Source: Nonomuraea fuscirosea
GTDB taxonomy: Bacteria > Actinomycetota > Actinomycetes > Streptosporangiales > Streptosporangiaceae
Assembly: GCF_003001935.1 (NCBI RefSeq)
Contig: NZ_PVNG01000019.1
Span: 186,001-250,000 of the forward strand
Direction of reading: 5' to 3'
DNA length: 64,000 nt
Made by a program: the position numbers and the translations under genes. Positions 44,901 to 53,205 of the stretch are shown one piece after another; the stretch's first letter is position 1; each line of letters starts with the position of its first letter. The notes beneath the pieces are model-generated. The model did not search any database, was not told where the DNA came from, and saw only the letters and a list, made by a program, of their open reading frames with translations.

Positions 44901-46447
44901 CCGACCGAGGTGGTCCGCAGGTACTGCAGCGAGCCGCTGGCCATCGGCACGAAGCCCTGCACGCCGGAGGTCGTGGCGGTGTAGGTGTAGCCGGCGAACA
45001 GCCAGATCCAGGCGGCGTTGTTCTCCAGCTCGGCGCCGACCTTCTCGTAGATGGCCTTGCGCTCGGCCTGGTCGGTCGTCGCCTTGCCCTGCTGGAACAG
45101 CTCGTCCAGCTCGGGGGAGCTGTAGCCGGCGACCTTGTTCAGGTTGCCCTTGCTGGTGAAGTAACGGCCGTAGGAGCCGTCGGGGTCGGGGCGCCCGCCG
45201 TTGAGCGCCACGGCCGCGTCGAAGTCGGCCGCCACCCAGCGGTCCACGAACGCGCCGGACTCCAGCACCTCCAGGTCCAGGGTGATCTTCGCCTCGGCGA
45301 GCTGGGCCTTGAGGTTCTGCGCCTCGTTGACGGAGGTGGCGTACTCGCCCTGGGAGACGATCGTCTTGATCGTCACGCCGCCGGACTTGCCGGCCTTGGC
45401 CAGGTACTCGGCCGCCTTGGTGAGGTCGCGGGCCGGGCAGGGGCGCTTGTTCGGGTCCGACTTGAACGCCGGGGCGGTGATCGGTCCCGTCACCTCGCCC
45501 TCGCCGAGCGCGGCGGTGTCGAGCACCTGCTTGCGGTCGATCGCGCACTGCACGGCCAGGCGCACGTTGACGTCCTTGAGGTCGCCGTGCTGCGCGTTGA
45601 GCTGGAGCGCGTGGTAGTTGAGCTGCGGCGTCTTGGCCACCTGGATCGTGCCGCCGCCCTCGGCGGTCTGCGCGACGAGCGGGTCGTTGAAGACCGCGAG
45701 CTGCACGTTGCCCGACTGCATGGCCGAGACGATGGACGACTCGTCCGGGATCACCCGGAACTCGACCGAGGCGAGCTTCGGCTTCTCGGCGCCCCAGTAC
45801 TTGTCGTTCCTGGTCAGCGTGATCGACTGGCTCGGCACCCGCTTGCCCAGCGTGAACGGGCCGGTGCCGTTGGGCGTGGCGTTGAGCTTCTCCTCGGTGT
45901 CGTCGGAGGACAGCATGGCCATGTTGACCGTGGCCAGGTTGGCGGGCAGCGCGGCGTCGGGGCCGCTCAGCTCCAGCTCGACCGTGTCGGGGCCGCTCGC
46001 CTCGACCGACTTGACCGACGAGAGCGAGGCGCGGGCCACGGCCGCGGTCTTCTCGTCCATGATCTTGTCGAGGGAGTCCTTGACGTCCTTGGAGTCGAAC
46101 GCGCTGCCGTCGGCGAACGTCACGCCCTGGCGCAGCTTGAGCGTGAGCTTCTTACCGTCGTCCGAGGTCTCCCAGGACTCGGCCAGGCCGGGCACGACGT
46201 TGAGGTCCTTGTCGAACTCGGTGAGCGTGCCGTACAGGTTCTGCAGCACGTTGACGGCCTGGAACTGGGTGGCCTTCCAGGGGAAGAGCGTGTCGGGGTC
46301 GGAGGTCACGCCGACGACGAGCGCGCCGCCCGCCGCTCCGGTGCCGGACGCCGGCCCGGACGGTGCGCCCGAGGAGGACGAGCAGGCGGTGAGGGCGAGG
46401 GACAGCGCAGCGGCGATGCCGACCGCGGAGAAGGCGCCACGGGGCAT
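44897..46447 (-). CDS. Peptide/muropeptide ABC transporter substrate-binding lipoprotein
   Basis: 516-residue family-5 solute-binding protein. The signal peptide ends in a lipobox (ALSLALTACSSSSGA). SBP_bac_5 motifs include LFPWKATQFQAVNVLQNLYG, GLAESWETSDDGKKLTLKLR and NVRLAVQCAIDRKQVLDTAA. It is the first gene of a seven-gene operon and divergent from the RpiR-type regulator. A muropeptide or amino-sugar ligand is inferred from MurQ and AnmK in the operon, not from the protein itself. Confidence 0.93.
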   Translation of the reverse strand: MPRGAFSAVGIAAALSLALTACSSSSGAPSGPASGTGAAGGALVVGVTSDPDTLFPWKATQFQAVNVLQNLYGTLTEFDKDLNVVPGLAESWETSDDGKKLTLKLRQGVTFADGSAFDSKDVKDSLDKIMDEKTAAVARASLSSVKSVEASGPDTVELELSGPDAALPANLATVNMAMLSSDDTEEKLNATPNGTGPFTLGKRVPSQSITLTRNDKYWGAEKPKLASVEFRVIPDESSIVSAMQSGNVQLAVFNDPLVAQTAEGGGTIQVAKTPQLNYHALQLNAQHGDLKDVNVRLAVQCAIDRKQVLDTAALGEGEVTGPITAPAFKSDPNKRPCPARDLTKAAEYLAKAGKSGGVTIKTIVSQGEYATSVNEAQNLKAQLAEAKITLDLEVLESGAFVDRWVAADFDAAVALNGGRPDPDGSYGRYFTSKGNLNKVAGYSSPELDELFQQGKATTDQAERKAIYEKVGAELENNAAWIWLFAGYTYTATTSGVQGFVPMASGSLQYLRTTSVG

Positions 46448-46520
46448 ATGGTCTCCTCAGAACAGTAGGTCATAAAATTACGCAGACCATACCATCCAGG
46501 TACTTTCTTTCCAGCATGGG
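46448..46520. promoter_or_regulatory. Divergent promoter region of the muropeptide operon and its regulator
   Basis: The 73-bp gap holds the only AT-rich patch in the neighbourhood (GTCATAAAATTACG, 46470-46483). It must contain both promoters and any site for the RpiR-type regulator. No clean palindrome is visible. Confidence 0.45.
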
Positions 46521-47420
46521 GTGATGATGGCGGAGGACGCCGAGACGCTGCTGATCCGCATCCGCGCGGCCATGCCGGCCCTGCGGCCCTCGGAGCGGCG
46601 GATCGCCGGGGAGTTCACCGGAGATCCGGCCGCGGCGGCGAACCTGTCCATCGCGCAACTGGCCGCCCGCTGCGAGACCTCGACCACCTCGGTGGTGCGT
46701 TTCTACCAGCGCATGGGTTACGCCCACTACAAGGACTTCAGGATCGACCTGACCAGGGCGGTGGCCAGGGAGGAGATCGCCCGCAGGGAGGCGGGGCCGG
46801 GCCTGCCCGAGGTGTCGGGCGACATCGACCGGAACGACAGCCTGGAGGGCATCGTCTCCAAGGTCGCCATGAACGAGACGCTCTCCATCGCCGACACGGC
46901 CCGCTCGCTGGACATGGAGGCGCTGGGCCGGGCGGTGTCGCTGCTGCTGGGGGCGCGCAGGATCGACAGCTTCGGCGTGGGGGCGAGCGCGCTGGTGGGG
47001 CTCGACCTGCAGCAGAAGCTGTCCCGTATCGGGCGGACCGCGCTCAACTGGCACGACGCGCACTCCGCCTGGACCTCGGCCGCCACGCTCGCCGCCGGTT
47101 GCGTGGCGGTGGCCGTCTCGCACACCGGGGCCACCGTGGACACCGTCGAGTTCCTCGCCATCGCCCGCAGGTCGGGGGCCGCGACGGTGGCGATCACGAA
47201 CTTCCACGATTCGCCGCTGGCCCGCGCGGCCGACGTGACGCTCACGACGGCCGCGCGGGAGACCAGGTTCCGCTCGGGTGCGCTGGGCAGCCGCATCGCC
47301 CAGCTCATGGTGGTGGACTGCCTGTTCACCGGGGTCGCGCAGGCCTCCTACGACGAGTCGATGCGGGCGCTGCGCGACACGTACGCGGTGGTGCACGACC
47401 GCGTCGTCAAGCGCGCCTGA
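46521..47420 (+). CDS. MurR/RpiR family transcriptional regulator
   Basis: 299-residue regulator with an N-terminal RpiR helix-turn-helix (LSIAQLAARCETSTTSVVRF, then YQRMGYAHYKDFRIDLTRAV) and a C-terminal SIS sugar-phosphate-binding domain (RRIDSFGVGASALVGLDLQQ; VAVSHTGATVDTVEFLAIAR). Three consecutive candidate starts exist (GTG 46521, ATG 46524, ATG 46527). The effector is probably MurNAc-6-P, the MurQ substrate, given the divergent MurQ/AnmK operon, as for E. coli MurR. Confidence 0.92.
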   Translation: MMMAEDAETLLIRIRAAMPALRPSERRIAGEFTGDPAAAANLSIAQLAARCETSTTSVVRFYQRMGYAHYKDFRIDLTRAVAREEIARREAGPGLPEVSGDIDRNDSLEGIVSKVAMNETLSIADTARSLDMEALGRAVSLLLGARRIDSFGVGASALVGLDLQQKLSRIGRTALNWHDAHSAWTSAATLAAGCVAVAVSHTGATVDTVEFLAIARRSGAATVAITNFHDSPLARAADVTLTTAARETRFRSGALGSRIAQLMVVDCLFTGVAQASYDESMRALRDTYAVVHDRVVKRA

Positions 47421-47476
47421 ACGGGCTGCCGGCGCACCTGACCGGGCGCGCCGCCGGCTCGCCCGGCCGGGTGGCG

Positions 47477-47903
47477 CTAATCGGCGCGCTCGACGGTCTC
47501 GCAGTCGACGCTCACCGGGTCGAGCGCGGCACGGTCGGCGAAGGCCACGTCGCCGGTGCCGTCGCCGCAGAACGACAGGTGGTCCGCCGCCTGGTCGCGC
47601 AGGTCGATCACGTCGTTCCCGAGCCCGCCGTCACCGTGTCCCTGGTCATGCCGGAGTCCGGCACCGACGCGCTGCGGATCAACGACTCGGTCTCCATCGT
47701 CCCCGGCCCCGGCTGCGTCCAGGCTCCCGGCGACGCCACCACCGTGCGCTGCTCGGGCAAGCCGCCGTTGATCACGCGTACCGAAGCGGACGAGGTGCCG
47801 GCGGAGGCGCCGGCCTGCGCCTGGGCGGTGACGGGCGTCGCCGCGAGCGCGGCGGCGGCGAGGCCGCCGATCAGGGGCAGGGCTAAGCGCTGCGCATGCG
47901 CAT
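47477..47903 (-). pseudogene. Broken secreted calcium-binding (RTX-like) protein
   Basis: A strong ribosome site (GAGGAGGAACC) and ATG at 47903 lead to a stop after six codons. One base over, the frame encodes a signal peptide (LALPLIGGLAAAALAATPVT) and about 60 more residues to a stop near 47610. In yet another frame the C-terminus continues as GGLGNDVIDLRDQAADHLSF, with CGDGTGDVAFADRAALDPVS and VDCETVERAD to a stop at 47477, a typical RTX-like tail with GGxGND. At least two frameshifts are needed to join them. The central part is puzzling because a better family match lies on the opposite strand. Confidence 0.6.
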
Positions 47904-48101
47904 GGTTCCTCCTCAAGGAGTGGGTGGATCGTTGACCGGCTTCATGATGGGACGGAACTAAGTTCTGCTCTGCGTCCTGATACAGCGATGCTCCGTGTCG
48001 CTCACGACACCACCGGACCGCCACGTGACCTTGAAGGGTGTTGACAGGCTCACAGCCCGGATTCACCTGGGGTTCACTGGCCCGCTCTAGCTTGTAGGGC
48101 C

Positions 48102-48995
48102 ATGAGCTGGAGGTACCGGGCCAACGCCACGCTTGAGGGCCTGACGGGATACACGCTGACGCGACGACTGAGCAAGGAGCCGCCGAAACCGCCGCCGCCG
48201 CCGAAGGTGCCGCTGGAGCTGCAGCGGCTGCCCGGCGACACGGTACGGCCGCCCGTCGATCCCGGGCACGACCGGTTGCTGCGCGAGCCTGTCTTCCTGC
48301 TGTCGTCGGTGCGCTCGGGCTCTACCCTGCTGCGCGTCATGCTCGACAGCCACTCCCAGGTGCACTCGCCGATCGAGACGCACTTCCGCCGGCTGACCGT
48401 GGGCCTCGGCACCGACCCCGTACGCCAGGCCATGGAGCTGCTCGGCCACACCCACAGCGACCTCGAACACCTGGTCTGGGACCGGCTGCTGCACCGCGAG
48501 CTGACCCGCAGCGGCAAGCCGTTGCTGGTCGAGAAGACGCCCAGCAACGTCTTCGCCTGGCGGCGCATCGCGGCCTGCTGGCCGGACGCGCGCTTCGTCT
48601 TCCTGCTGCGCCACCCGATGTCGATCGTGCAGTCCTGGCACGAGGCCGACCCGGACAAGCGGCCCATGGAGGAGGCCGTGCCGCGCACGCTCGCGTACAT
48701 GACCTACCTGGAGGAGGCCAGGACGCACCTGGAGGGCCTGACCGTGCGCTACGAGGACCTGGTCGCCGACCCCGAGGGCCGGCTGCGCCGGCTCTGCCTC
48801 TTCCTCGGCCTGGAGTACGAGCCCGCCATGCTGGACTACGGCGAGCAGGACCACGGCGGCTTCGTGAAGGGCATCGGCGACTGGCGGGACAAGATCCGCG
48901 CCGGCACCGTGGTCGCCGGCCGACCGCTGCCTGCGCCCGCGGAGATCCCGGCCGAGCTGCACGACATCTGCCGGAAATGGGAGTATCTGCCGTGA
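48102..48995 (+). CDS. PAPS-dependent sulfotransferase family protein
   Basis: 297-residue sulfotransferase. The 5'-phosphosulfate loop is FLLSSVRSGSTLLRVMLDSH (about 66-85) and the 3'-phosphate-binding motif is FVFLLRHPMSIVQSWHEA (about 166-183). RYEDLVADPEGRLRRLCLFL and DWRDKI complete the family pattern. A proline run near residues 28-35 follows a basic N-terminus. It transfers sulfate from PAPS to an unknown acceptor (lipid, sugar or natural product). It is the upstream neighbour, on the same strand, of a sulfatase gene. Confidence 0.9.
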   Translation: MSWRYRANATLEGLTGYTLTRRLSKEPPKPPPPPKVPLELQRLPGDTVRPPVDPGHDRLLREPVFLLSSVRSGSTLLRVMLDSHSQVHSPIETHFRRLTVGLGTDPVRQAMELLGHTHSDLEHLVWDRLLHRELTRSGKPLLVEKTPSNVFAWRRIAACWPDARFVFLLRHPMSIVQSWHEADPDKRPMEEAVPRTLAYMTYLEEARTHLEGLTVRYEDLVADPEGRLRRLCLFLGLEYEPAMLDYGEQDHGGFVKGIGDWRDKIRAGTVVAGRPLPAPAEIPAELHDICRKWEYLP

Positions 48996-49062
48996 CGGCC
49001 GGGTCACCCCGGGGGCCACGAGGGTGTGACAGAGTTCGCCTGCGATTTGCCCGCCATTCGCC

Positions 49063-50727
49063 GTGGCCTCCGATATGTTGCCCTTCGTGATCAACAGGCC
49101 CTCGCGCCGAGCCTTATTCGCCGGTACCCTCGCCGGCCTCGCCCTGCCCGCGGCCACGTCCGCGGGCGCCGAGGCCACCGCCCGCCGCGGCACCCTGCCC
49201 GCGCGGCCGAACATCCTGCTCATCCTGGCCGACGACCTGGGATGGGGGGAGATCGGCAGCAACGGGCAGCGCTCCATCAGCACCCCCAACCTGGACCGGC
49301 TGGCGGCCGAGGGGGTGCAGTTCAAGGCCGCGTACTCGGGCGCGCCGCTGTGCGCGCCGTCGCGGTGCTCGCTGCTCACCGGGCTGCACGCCGGGCACGG
49401 CACCGTGCGGGAGAACCCGGAGGGCGGGCAGCAGCACGCGCTCACCGACGCCGACCTCACCTTCGCCGAGGTGCTGCGGCTGTCCGGCTACCGTACGGCG
49501 TGCATCGGCAAGTGGGGCTTCGGCCCCGAGGAGCCGGACCAGGACTCCCACCCCAACGTGCGCGGCTTCGACGAGTTCTACGGTTACATCGAGCACGTCC
49601 ACGCGCACCAGTACTTCCCCGCTTATCTGTGGCACAACGGCGAGAAGGTGCACCTCGGCGGCAAGTCGTACGCGCCGCACCTGTTCCGCGAGCGCGCGGT
49701 CGAGTTCATCCGGCAGGACGGCGACCAGCCCTTTCTGCTGTACTTCGCCAGCAACCTGCCGCACGCGCCGAGCGTGATCCCCGGCGACGCCGGCCGGTAC
49801 GAGAACCGCCCCTGGAGCGCCGCGAACCGCCGTCACGCCGCGCAGGTCGCCAGGCTCGACAACGACGTCGCCGCCCTCGTCAGGGCGCTGCGCGACGCCG
49901 GGGTGGCCGAGCGCACGCTCGTGCTGTTCACCAGCGACAACGGCCCGCACAGCGAGAAGGGCGTGACGCCGGAGCTGTTCAACTCCAACGGCCCCTTCCG
50001 CGGCGACAAACGCGACGTCTACGAGGGCGGCATCCGTGTCCCCATGATCGCCTGGTCACCGGGCCTGCGGCCGCGGGTGGAGCGGCAGCCGGTGGCGTTC
50101 TGGGACGTGCTGCCCACGCTGGCGGACCTGGCCAGGGTGCCGCCGCCCGCCCACGTGGACGGCCTGTCCTTCACCGGCCTGCTGACCGGCGCGGGCGCGC
50201 CCCGGCACCGCCACCTGGTGTGGAACCGGCCGCGCAAGGCCCAGGCCATGCGGCGCGGCAGGTGGAAGGTGGTCCGGTTCAACCCGCACATCGCCGGGGC
50301 CGGGCCACGGGGCCGCGTCGAGCTGTACGACCTGGACGCCGACCCCGGCGAACGCCGCGACCTGTCCGCCAGGAAGCCCGAGCTCACCAGGGAACTGCTG
50401 GCCGAGCTCGACCGCTCGATCGGCGGCGACCCGCGCACCCCGTACGGGCTGCGCACCGAGCTCACCGCCGACCAGTTCGTCGTCACCCTCTACAACGGCT
50501 CCGCCGTGCCCTGGCGGAACGTACGCCTCGGCCTGGACCGGCCACGACGGGCGCGGGCGCACACGGTCGCCCGGGTGAACCCGGGCACGGCCCTCTCGGT
50601 CGGCTTCCCCCTGCCGTCCTCCGGCCGGATCACGGCCAGGGCCGCCTTCGACGCCGGCGGCAGGTCGCACGTCTTCCGGCACGTCCACCGGGACGTGCTG
50701 CGGGACGTGCTGCGGGACGAGGGCTGA
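49063..50727 (+). CDS. Tat-exported sulfatase (arylsulfatase family)
   Basis: 554-residue sulfatase. The N-terminus carries a twin-arginine signal (NRPSRRALFAGTLAGLALPA). The core begins RPNILLILADDLGWGEIG with metal Asp pair, and LCAPSRCSLLTG holds the C-x-P-S-R motif whose Cys97 becomes formylglycine. Further active-site segments are CIGKWGFGPEEPDQDSH and LVLFTSDNGPHSEKG. Candidate starts GTG 49063, ATG 49075 and GTG 49087 all keep the Tat signal; none has a clear ribosome site. A C-terminal beta-strand tail follows the domain. Substrate unknown. Confidence 0.92.
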   Translation: MASDMLPFVINRPSRRALFAGTLAGLALPAATSAGAEATARRGTLPARPNILLILADDLGWGEIGSNGQRSISTPNLDRLAAEGVQFKAAYSGAPLCAPSRCSLLTGLHAGHGTVRENPEGGQQHALTDADLTFAEVLRLSGYRTACIGKWGFGPEEPDQDSHPNVRGFDEFYGYIEHVHAHQYFPAYLWHNGEKVHLGGKSYAPHLFRERAVEFIRQDGDQPFLLYFASNLPHAPSVIPGDAGRYENRPWSAANRRHAAQVARLDNDVAALVRALRDAGVAERTLVLFTSDNGPHSEKGVTPELFNSNGPFRGDKRDVYEGGIRVPMIAWSPGLRPRVERQPVAFWDVLPTLADLARVPPPAHVDGLSFTGLLTGAGAPRHRHLVWNRPRKAQAMRRGRWKVVRFNPHIAGAGPRGRVELYDLDADPGERRDLSARKPELTRELLAELDRSIGGDPRTPYGLRTELTADQFVVTLYNGSAVPWRNVRLGLDRPRRARAHTVARVNPGTALSVGFPLPSSGRITARAAFDAGGRSHVFRHVHRDVLRDVLRDEG

Positions 50728-50868
50728 GCCGCGCGGTCACGGCGGCCCGCGCCTGCGCAGGTCGCCGTGACCTGGAGATATGCCACTCTCTTGACTAAGA
50801 GTGATGACATCGCTACGGAAAGTTGACACTCTGAAGAGGAGGCCGTTACCCGACGAGGAGAGGAACGC

Positions 50869-51387
50869 ATGAACCTGATCACCCGAGCGGAATGGAACGC
50901 CAGGAAGCCGACCGCGGGCTACGTCCGCCTGTCCGCCACCCGGGGCGTCAAGATCCACTACACCGGCGGCTCGGTGCCCGCCGACCTGGCCGGCCCGGAC
51001 AACCACGACCGCTGCGTGGACCTGGTCCAGGACATCCAGCGCATGCACATGTCGGGCGGCCGCGGGGAGAAGTACATCGACCTGGGCTACTCCATGGTGT
51101 GCTGCCCGCACGGGAACACGTTCATGGGCCGGGGGCCGCACGCCCTGCCCGCCGCCAACGGCGCCGGGCTCAACTCCGGCCACTACGCCGTCCTCGCGCT
51201 GCTCGGCGACTCAGGACTGACCGAACCGAACGACGACCTGCTCAATGCCCTGGTCGACGCCATCGAATACCTGCGCGAGCACGGCGACGCCGGCCGCGAG
51301 GTCAAGGGGCACCGGGACGGCTATTCCACCTCGTGCCCCGGCGACCCGCTCTACCGCTGGGTCCGCGCCGGGGCCGAGCGACCCTAG
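50869..51387 (+). CDS. PGRP-type N-acetylmuramoyl-L-alanine amidase domain protein
   Basis: 172-residue amidase_2/PGRP-fold protein that would cleave the MurNAc-L-Ala bond of peptidoglycan. Zinc ligands are visible: His30 (GVKIHYTGG), His148 and Cys156 (KGHRDGYSTSCPGD), plus catalytic Tyr74 (YIDLGYSMVCC). It begins NLITRAEWNARKP directly, with no signal peptide. Export would therefore need another route, or it works inside (as in phage lysis or recycling). GACGAGGAGAGG lies upstream of the ATG. An inverted repeat CACTCT-N8-AGAGTG is at 50782-50801. Confidence 0.9.
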   Translation: MNLITRAEWNARKPTAGYVRLSATRGVKIHYTGGSVPADLAGPDNHDRCVDLVQDIQRMHMSGGRGEKYIDLGYSMVCCPHGNTFMGRGPHALPAANGAGLNSGHYAVLALLGDSGLTEPNDDLLNALVDAIEYLREHGDAGREVKGHRDGYSTSCPGDPLYRWVRAGAERP

Positions 51388-51408
51388 CCCAGAAGCTCGC
51401 AGGCGGGC

Positions 51409-51945
51409 TCAGAGCAGGCGGCCGACGTGGGCCAGCGCCTGCTTGAGCAGCACGCCCTGCCCGCCCGCCATCTCCTGCTGCACCATCGGCGAGGCCGCCT
51501 CCTCCGGGGTGAACCACACCAGGTCGAGCGCGTCCTGCCGGGGCCTGCAGTCACCGGCGACGGGCACGATGTAGGCCAGCGAGACGGCGTGCTGGCGCGG
51601 GTCGTGGTAAGGGGTGACGCCGGGCGTGGGGAAATACTCGGCCACGGTGAAGGGCTGCGGCGAGATGGGGATCTGCGGCAGCGCCACGGGACCGAGGTCC
51701 TTCTCCAGATGACGCAGCAGCGCGTCGCGGATCCGCTCGTGGTGCAGGACCCGTCCCGAGACCAGCGCCCGGCTGACCGTGCCGTCCGACGCGATGCGCA
51801 GCAGCAGGCCGACGTGGGTGACCACCCCGGTGTCGTCGACCCGCACCGGCACGGCGTCGATGTAGAGGATGGGCATCCGGCCGCGCACCGATTCCAGTTC
51901 TTCCGGTGACAGCCAAGCAGGCGTGGTTTCGGTCTTTTCGGTCAT
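51409..51945 (-). CDS. NUDIX-like family protein (DUF4916 type)
   Basis: 178-residue protein resembling the actinobacterial DUF4916 group, described as NUDIX-like. It starts TPAWLSPEELESVRGRMPIL and has RPRQDALDLVWFTPEEAASP, the usual C-terminal NUDIX WxxxxE segment. A canonical NUDIX box (Gx5Ex7REUxEExGU) is not evident. Catalytic activity is therefore uncertain. It lies 24 bp downstream of the small membrane protein of the formate dehydrogenase operon, on the same strand. Confidence 0.75.
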   Translation of the reverse strand: MTEKTETTPAWLSPEELESVRGRMPILYIDAVPVRVDDTGVVTHVGLLLRIASDGTVSRALVSGRVLHHERIRDALLRHLEKDLGPVALPQIPISPQPFTVAEYFPTPGVTPYHDPRQHAVSLAYIVPVAGDCRPRQDALDLVWFTPEEAASPMVQQEMAGGQGVLLKQALAHVGRLL

Positions 51946-51969
51946 CTGCTGATCGTAAGGCCCGGGGAC

Positions 51970-52083
51970 TCAGCGGCGTACCGCGGTCCGGCCGGACGGA
52001 GCCCGGCCCGCCGTCCAGGACGCCGCGCACACGAACAGCACGATGCCGAGGAACGGCAGATAGTCGACGATCTTGCGTTTCAT
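51970..52083 (-). CDS. 37-residue single-span membrane protein of the formate dehydrogenase operon
   Basis: A short gene whose ATG (52083) overlaps the stop of the NrfD-like gene as ATGA. It begins MKRKIVDYLPFLGIVLFVCA and ends in an Arg-rich tail (GRAPSGRTAVRR). Basic ends flank one hydrophobic helix of about 15 residues holding a single Cys. The tight coupling and codon use support it being translated. It is probably a small subunit or assembly/stability factor for the membrane anchor. No known family recognised. Confidence 0.7.
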   Translation of the reverse strand: MKRKIVDYLPFLGIVLFVCAASWTAGRAPSGRTAVRR

Positions 52084-53105
52084 CCGAGGTCACGCTCCGC
52101 TCCGCGTTTCGCCAGCCGCCTGCGTTGCGGCTGGACGGTGTACTTGGGATCGTTCGCCGACTCCATCCCGGCCTTGAAGATCCCGAATCTGGTGCACGCC
52201 GACCCGGCCAGCAGCGCGGCGCCCGCCGCCACGGCCGCGATCCTGCTGCGCCGCCCCAGCGTGAGCCCCGCCACCGCGCCGGCCACCGACAGCGCCTCGC
52301 CCAGCCGCAGCAGCCGGTTGCGCTTCAGCGGCTCGGCCAGCGCCCCGAGCCGGCGCTCCATGCGGGCCGCCGCCGCGCACTCCACGGCCGCGCCCAGCAC
52401 CGCCGCCCGGCGCGCCGGGGCCGCCTCGGACAGCGGCGCGGCCAGCAGGCCCAGCCCGCCCGCCGACGCCACGGCCGACCCGGCGAACAGGAACGGCATC
52501 TCGCGATACCCCTCGTGCCAGGCCGGCACCGCCGTGTCGCAGATCAGCGCCGCCGTGTACGTCGCCACCGCCGGCCCGATCGCCCCCGCCGCCAGGGTGG
52601 CGGCCCGGCCGAGCCCCGGATACAGTCCTGAGACCTCAGTCGCCGCCGCGCATCCGGCCGCCGGGCCGAACGCGGTGAGCACCCAGGTGCCGACGCTCAT
52701 CGGCGAGGTCACCTTGAACACCCGCAACATGTTGAGGAAACGCTCGGGACGGCCCAGGTCGTGGATCAGGCAGTAGAACGACCCGCCGATCGCGCACAGC
52801 GCCCCCACCTTGCTCACCCTGGCCAGACGCGGCCGGCCGGTCAGCTCGGCGGCGGCGGCCAGCGTGGACGACGCGCCCGCCAGGCCGCCGAGGAACAGGT
52901 AGCCGCCGATGTCGGGGGCCTCCCACGTCGGCTCGTTCAGCACGGGACGGCCGTAGTAGGAGTCGAAGTCCGCCTTCGGCACCATCAGCCGCTCACGCCT
53001 GCGGCCCGCCGAGCCCGGCGTGGCCTCGCGCTCGCCGCGCAGCCCGGCCGCGCCGTCCATCCGCACGTCCGTCTGGCTCGGGGTCTGGTCGACGGCCTGG
53101 CTCAT
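52080..53105 (-). CDS. NrfD/PsrC-like membrane subunit of formate dehydrogenase
   Basis: 341-residue polytopic quinone-reactive subunit. After a charged N-terminal region (KADFDSYYGRPVLNEPTWEA) come about eight hydrophobic segments, including YLFLGGLAGASSTLAAAAEL, a conserved CLIHDLGRPERFLNMLRVFK and TSPMSVGTWVL, which are NrfD hallmarks. It anchors FdhAB to the membrane and passes electrons to menaquinone. The start ATG 53105 is chosen for GGGAG eight bases upstream over an upstream in-frame GTG/ATG (53171). It overlaps the 37-residue gene by 4 bases. Confidence 0.88.
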   Translation of the reverse strand: MSQAVDQTPSQTDVRMDGAAGLRGEREATPGSAGRRRERLMVPKADFDSYYGRPVLNEPTWEAPDIGGYLFLGGLAGASSTLAAAAELTGRPRLARVSKVGALCAIGGSFYCLIHDLGRPERFLNMLRVFKVTSPMSVGTWVLTAFGPAAGCAAATEVSGLYPGLGRAATLAAGAIGPAVATYTAALICDTAVPAWHEGYREMPFLFAGSAVASAGGLGLLAAPLSEAAPARRAAVLGAAVECAAAARMERRLGALAEPLKRNRLLRLGEALSVAGAVAGLTLGRRSRIAAVAAGAALLAGSACTRFGIFKAGMESANDPKYTVQPQRRRLAKRGAERDLG

Positions 53106-53205
53106 GATCGCCGCTCCCGCCGCCCGCGCGTCCACGTCACCCCTGCGGCTCCCGGCGCGGCACACGTCCACGTCACACCCGCCGCGGGCACCCGTACTGC
53201 AATGA

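Noticed and set aside
47099-47935. Plus-strand 278-codon gene after the RpiR regulator
   Set aside because: It begins inside the regulator in another frame and has no ribosome site. Only a short middle part resembles a family; this is recorded as a possible inversion instead.
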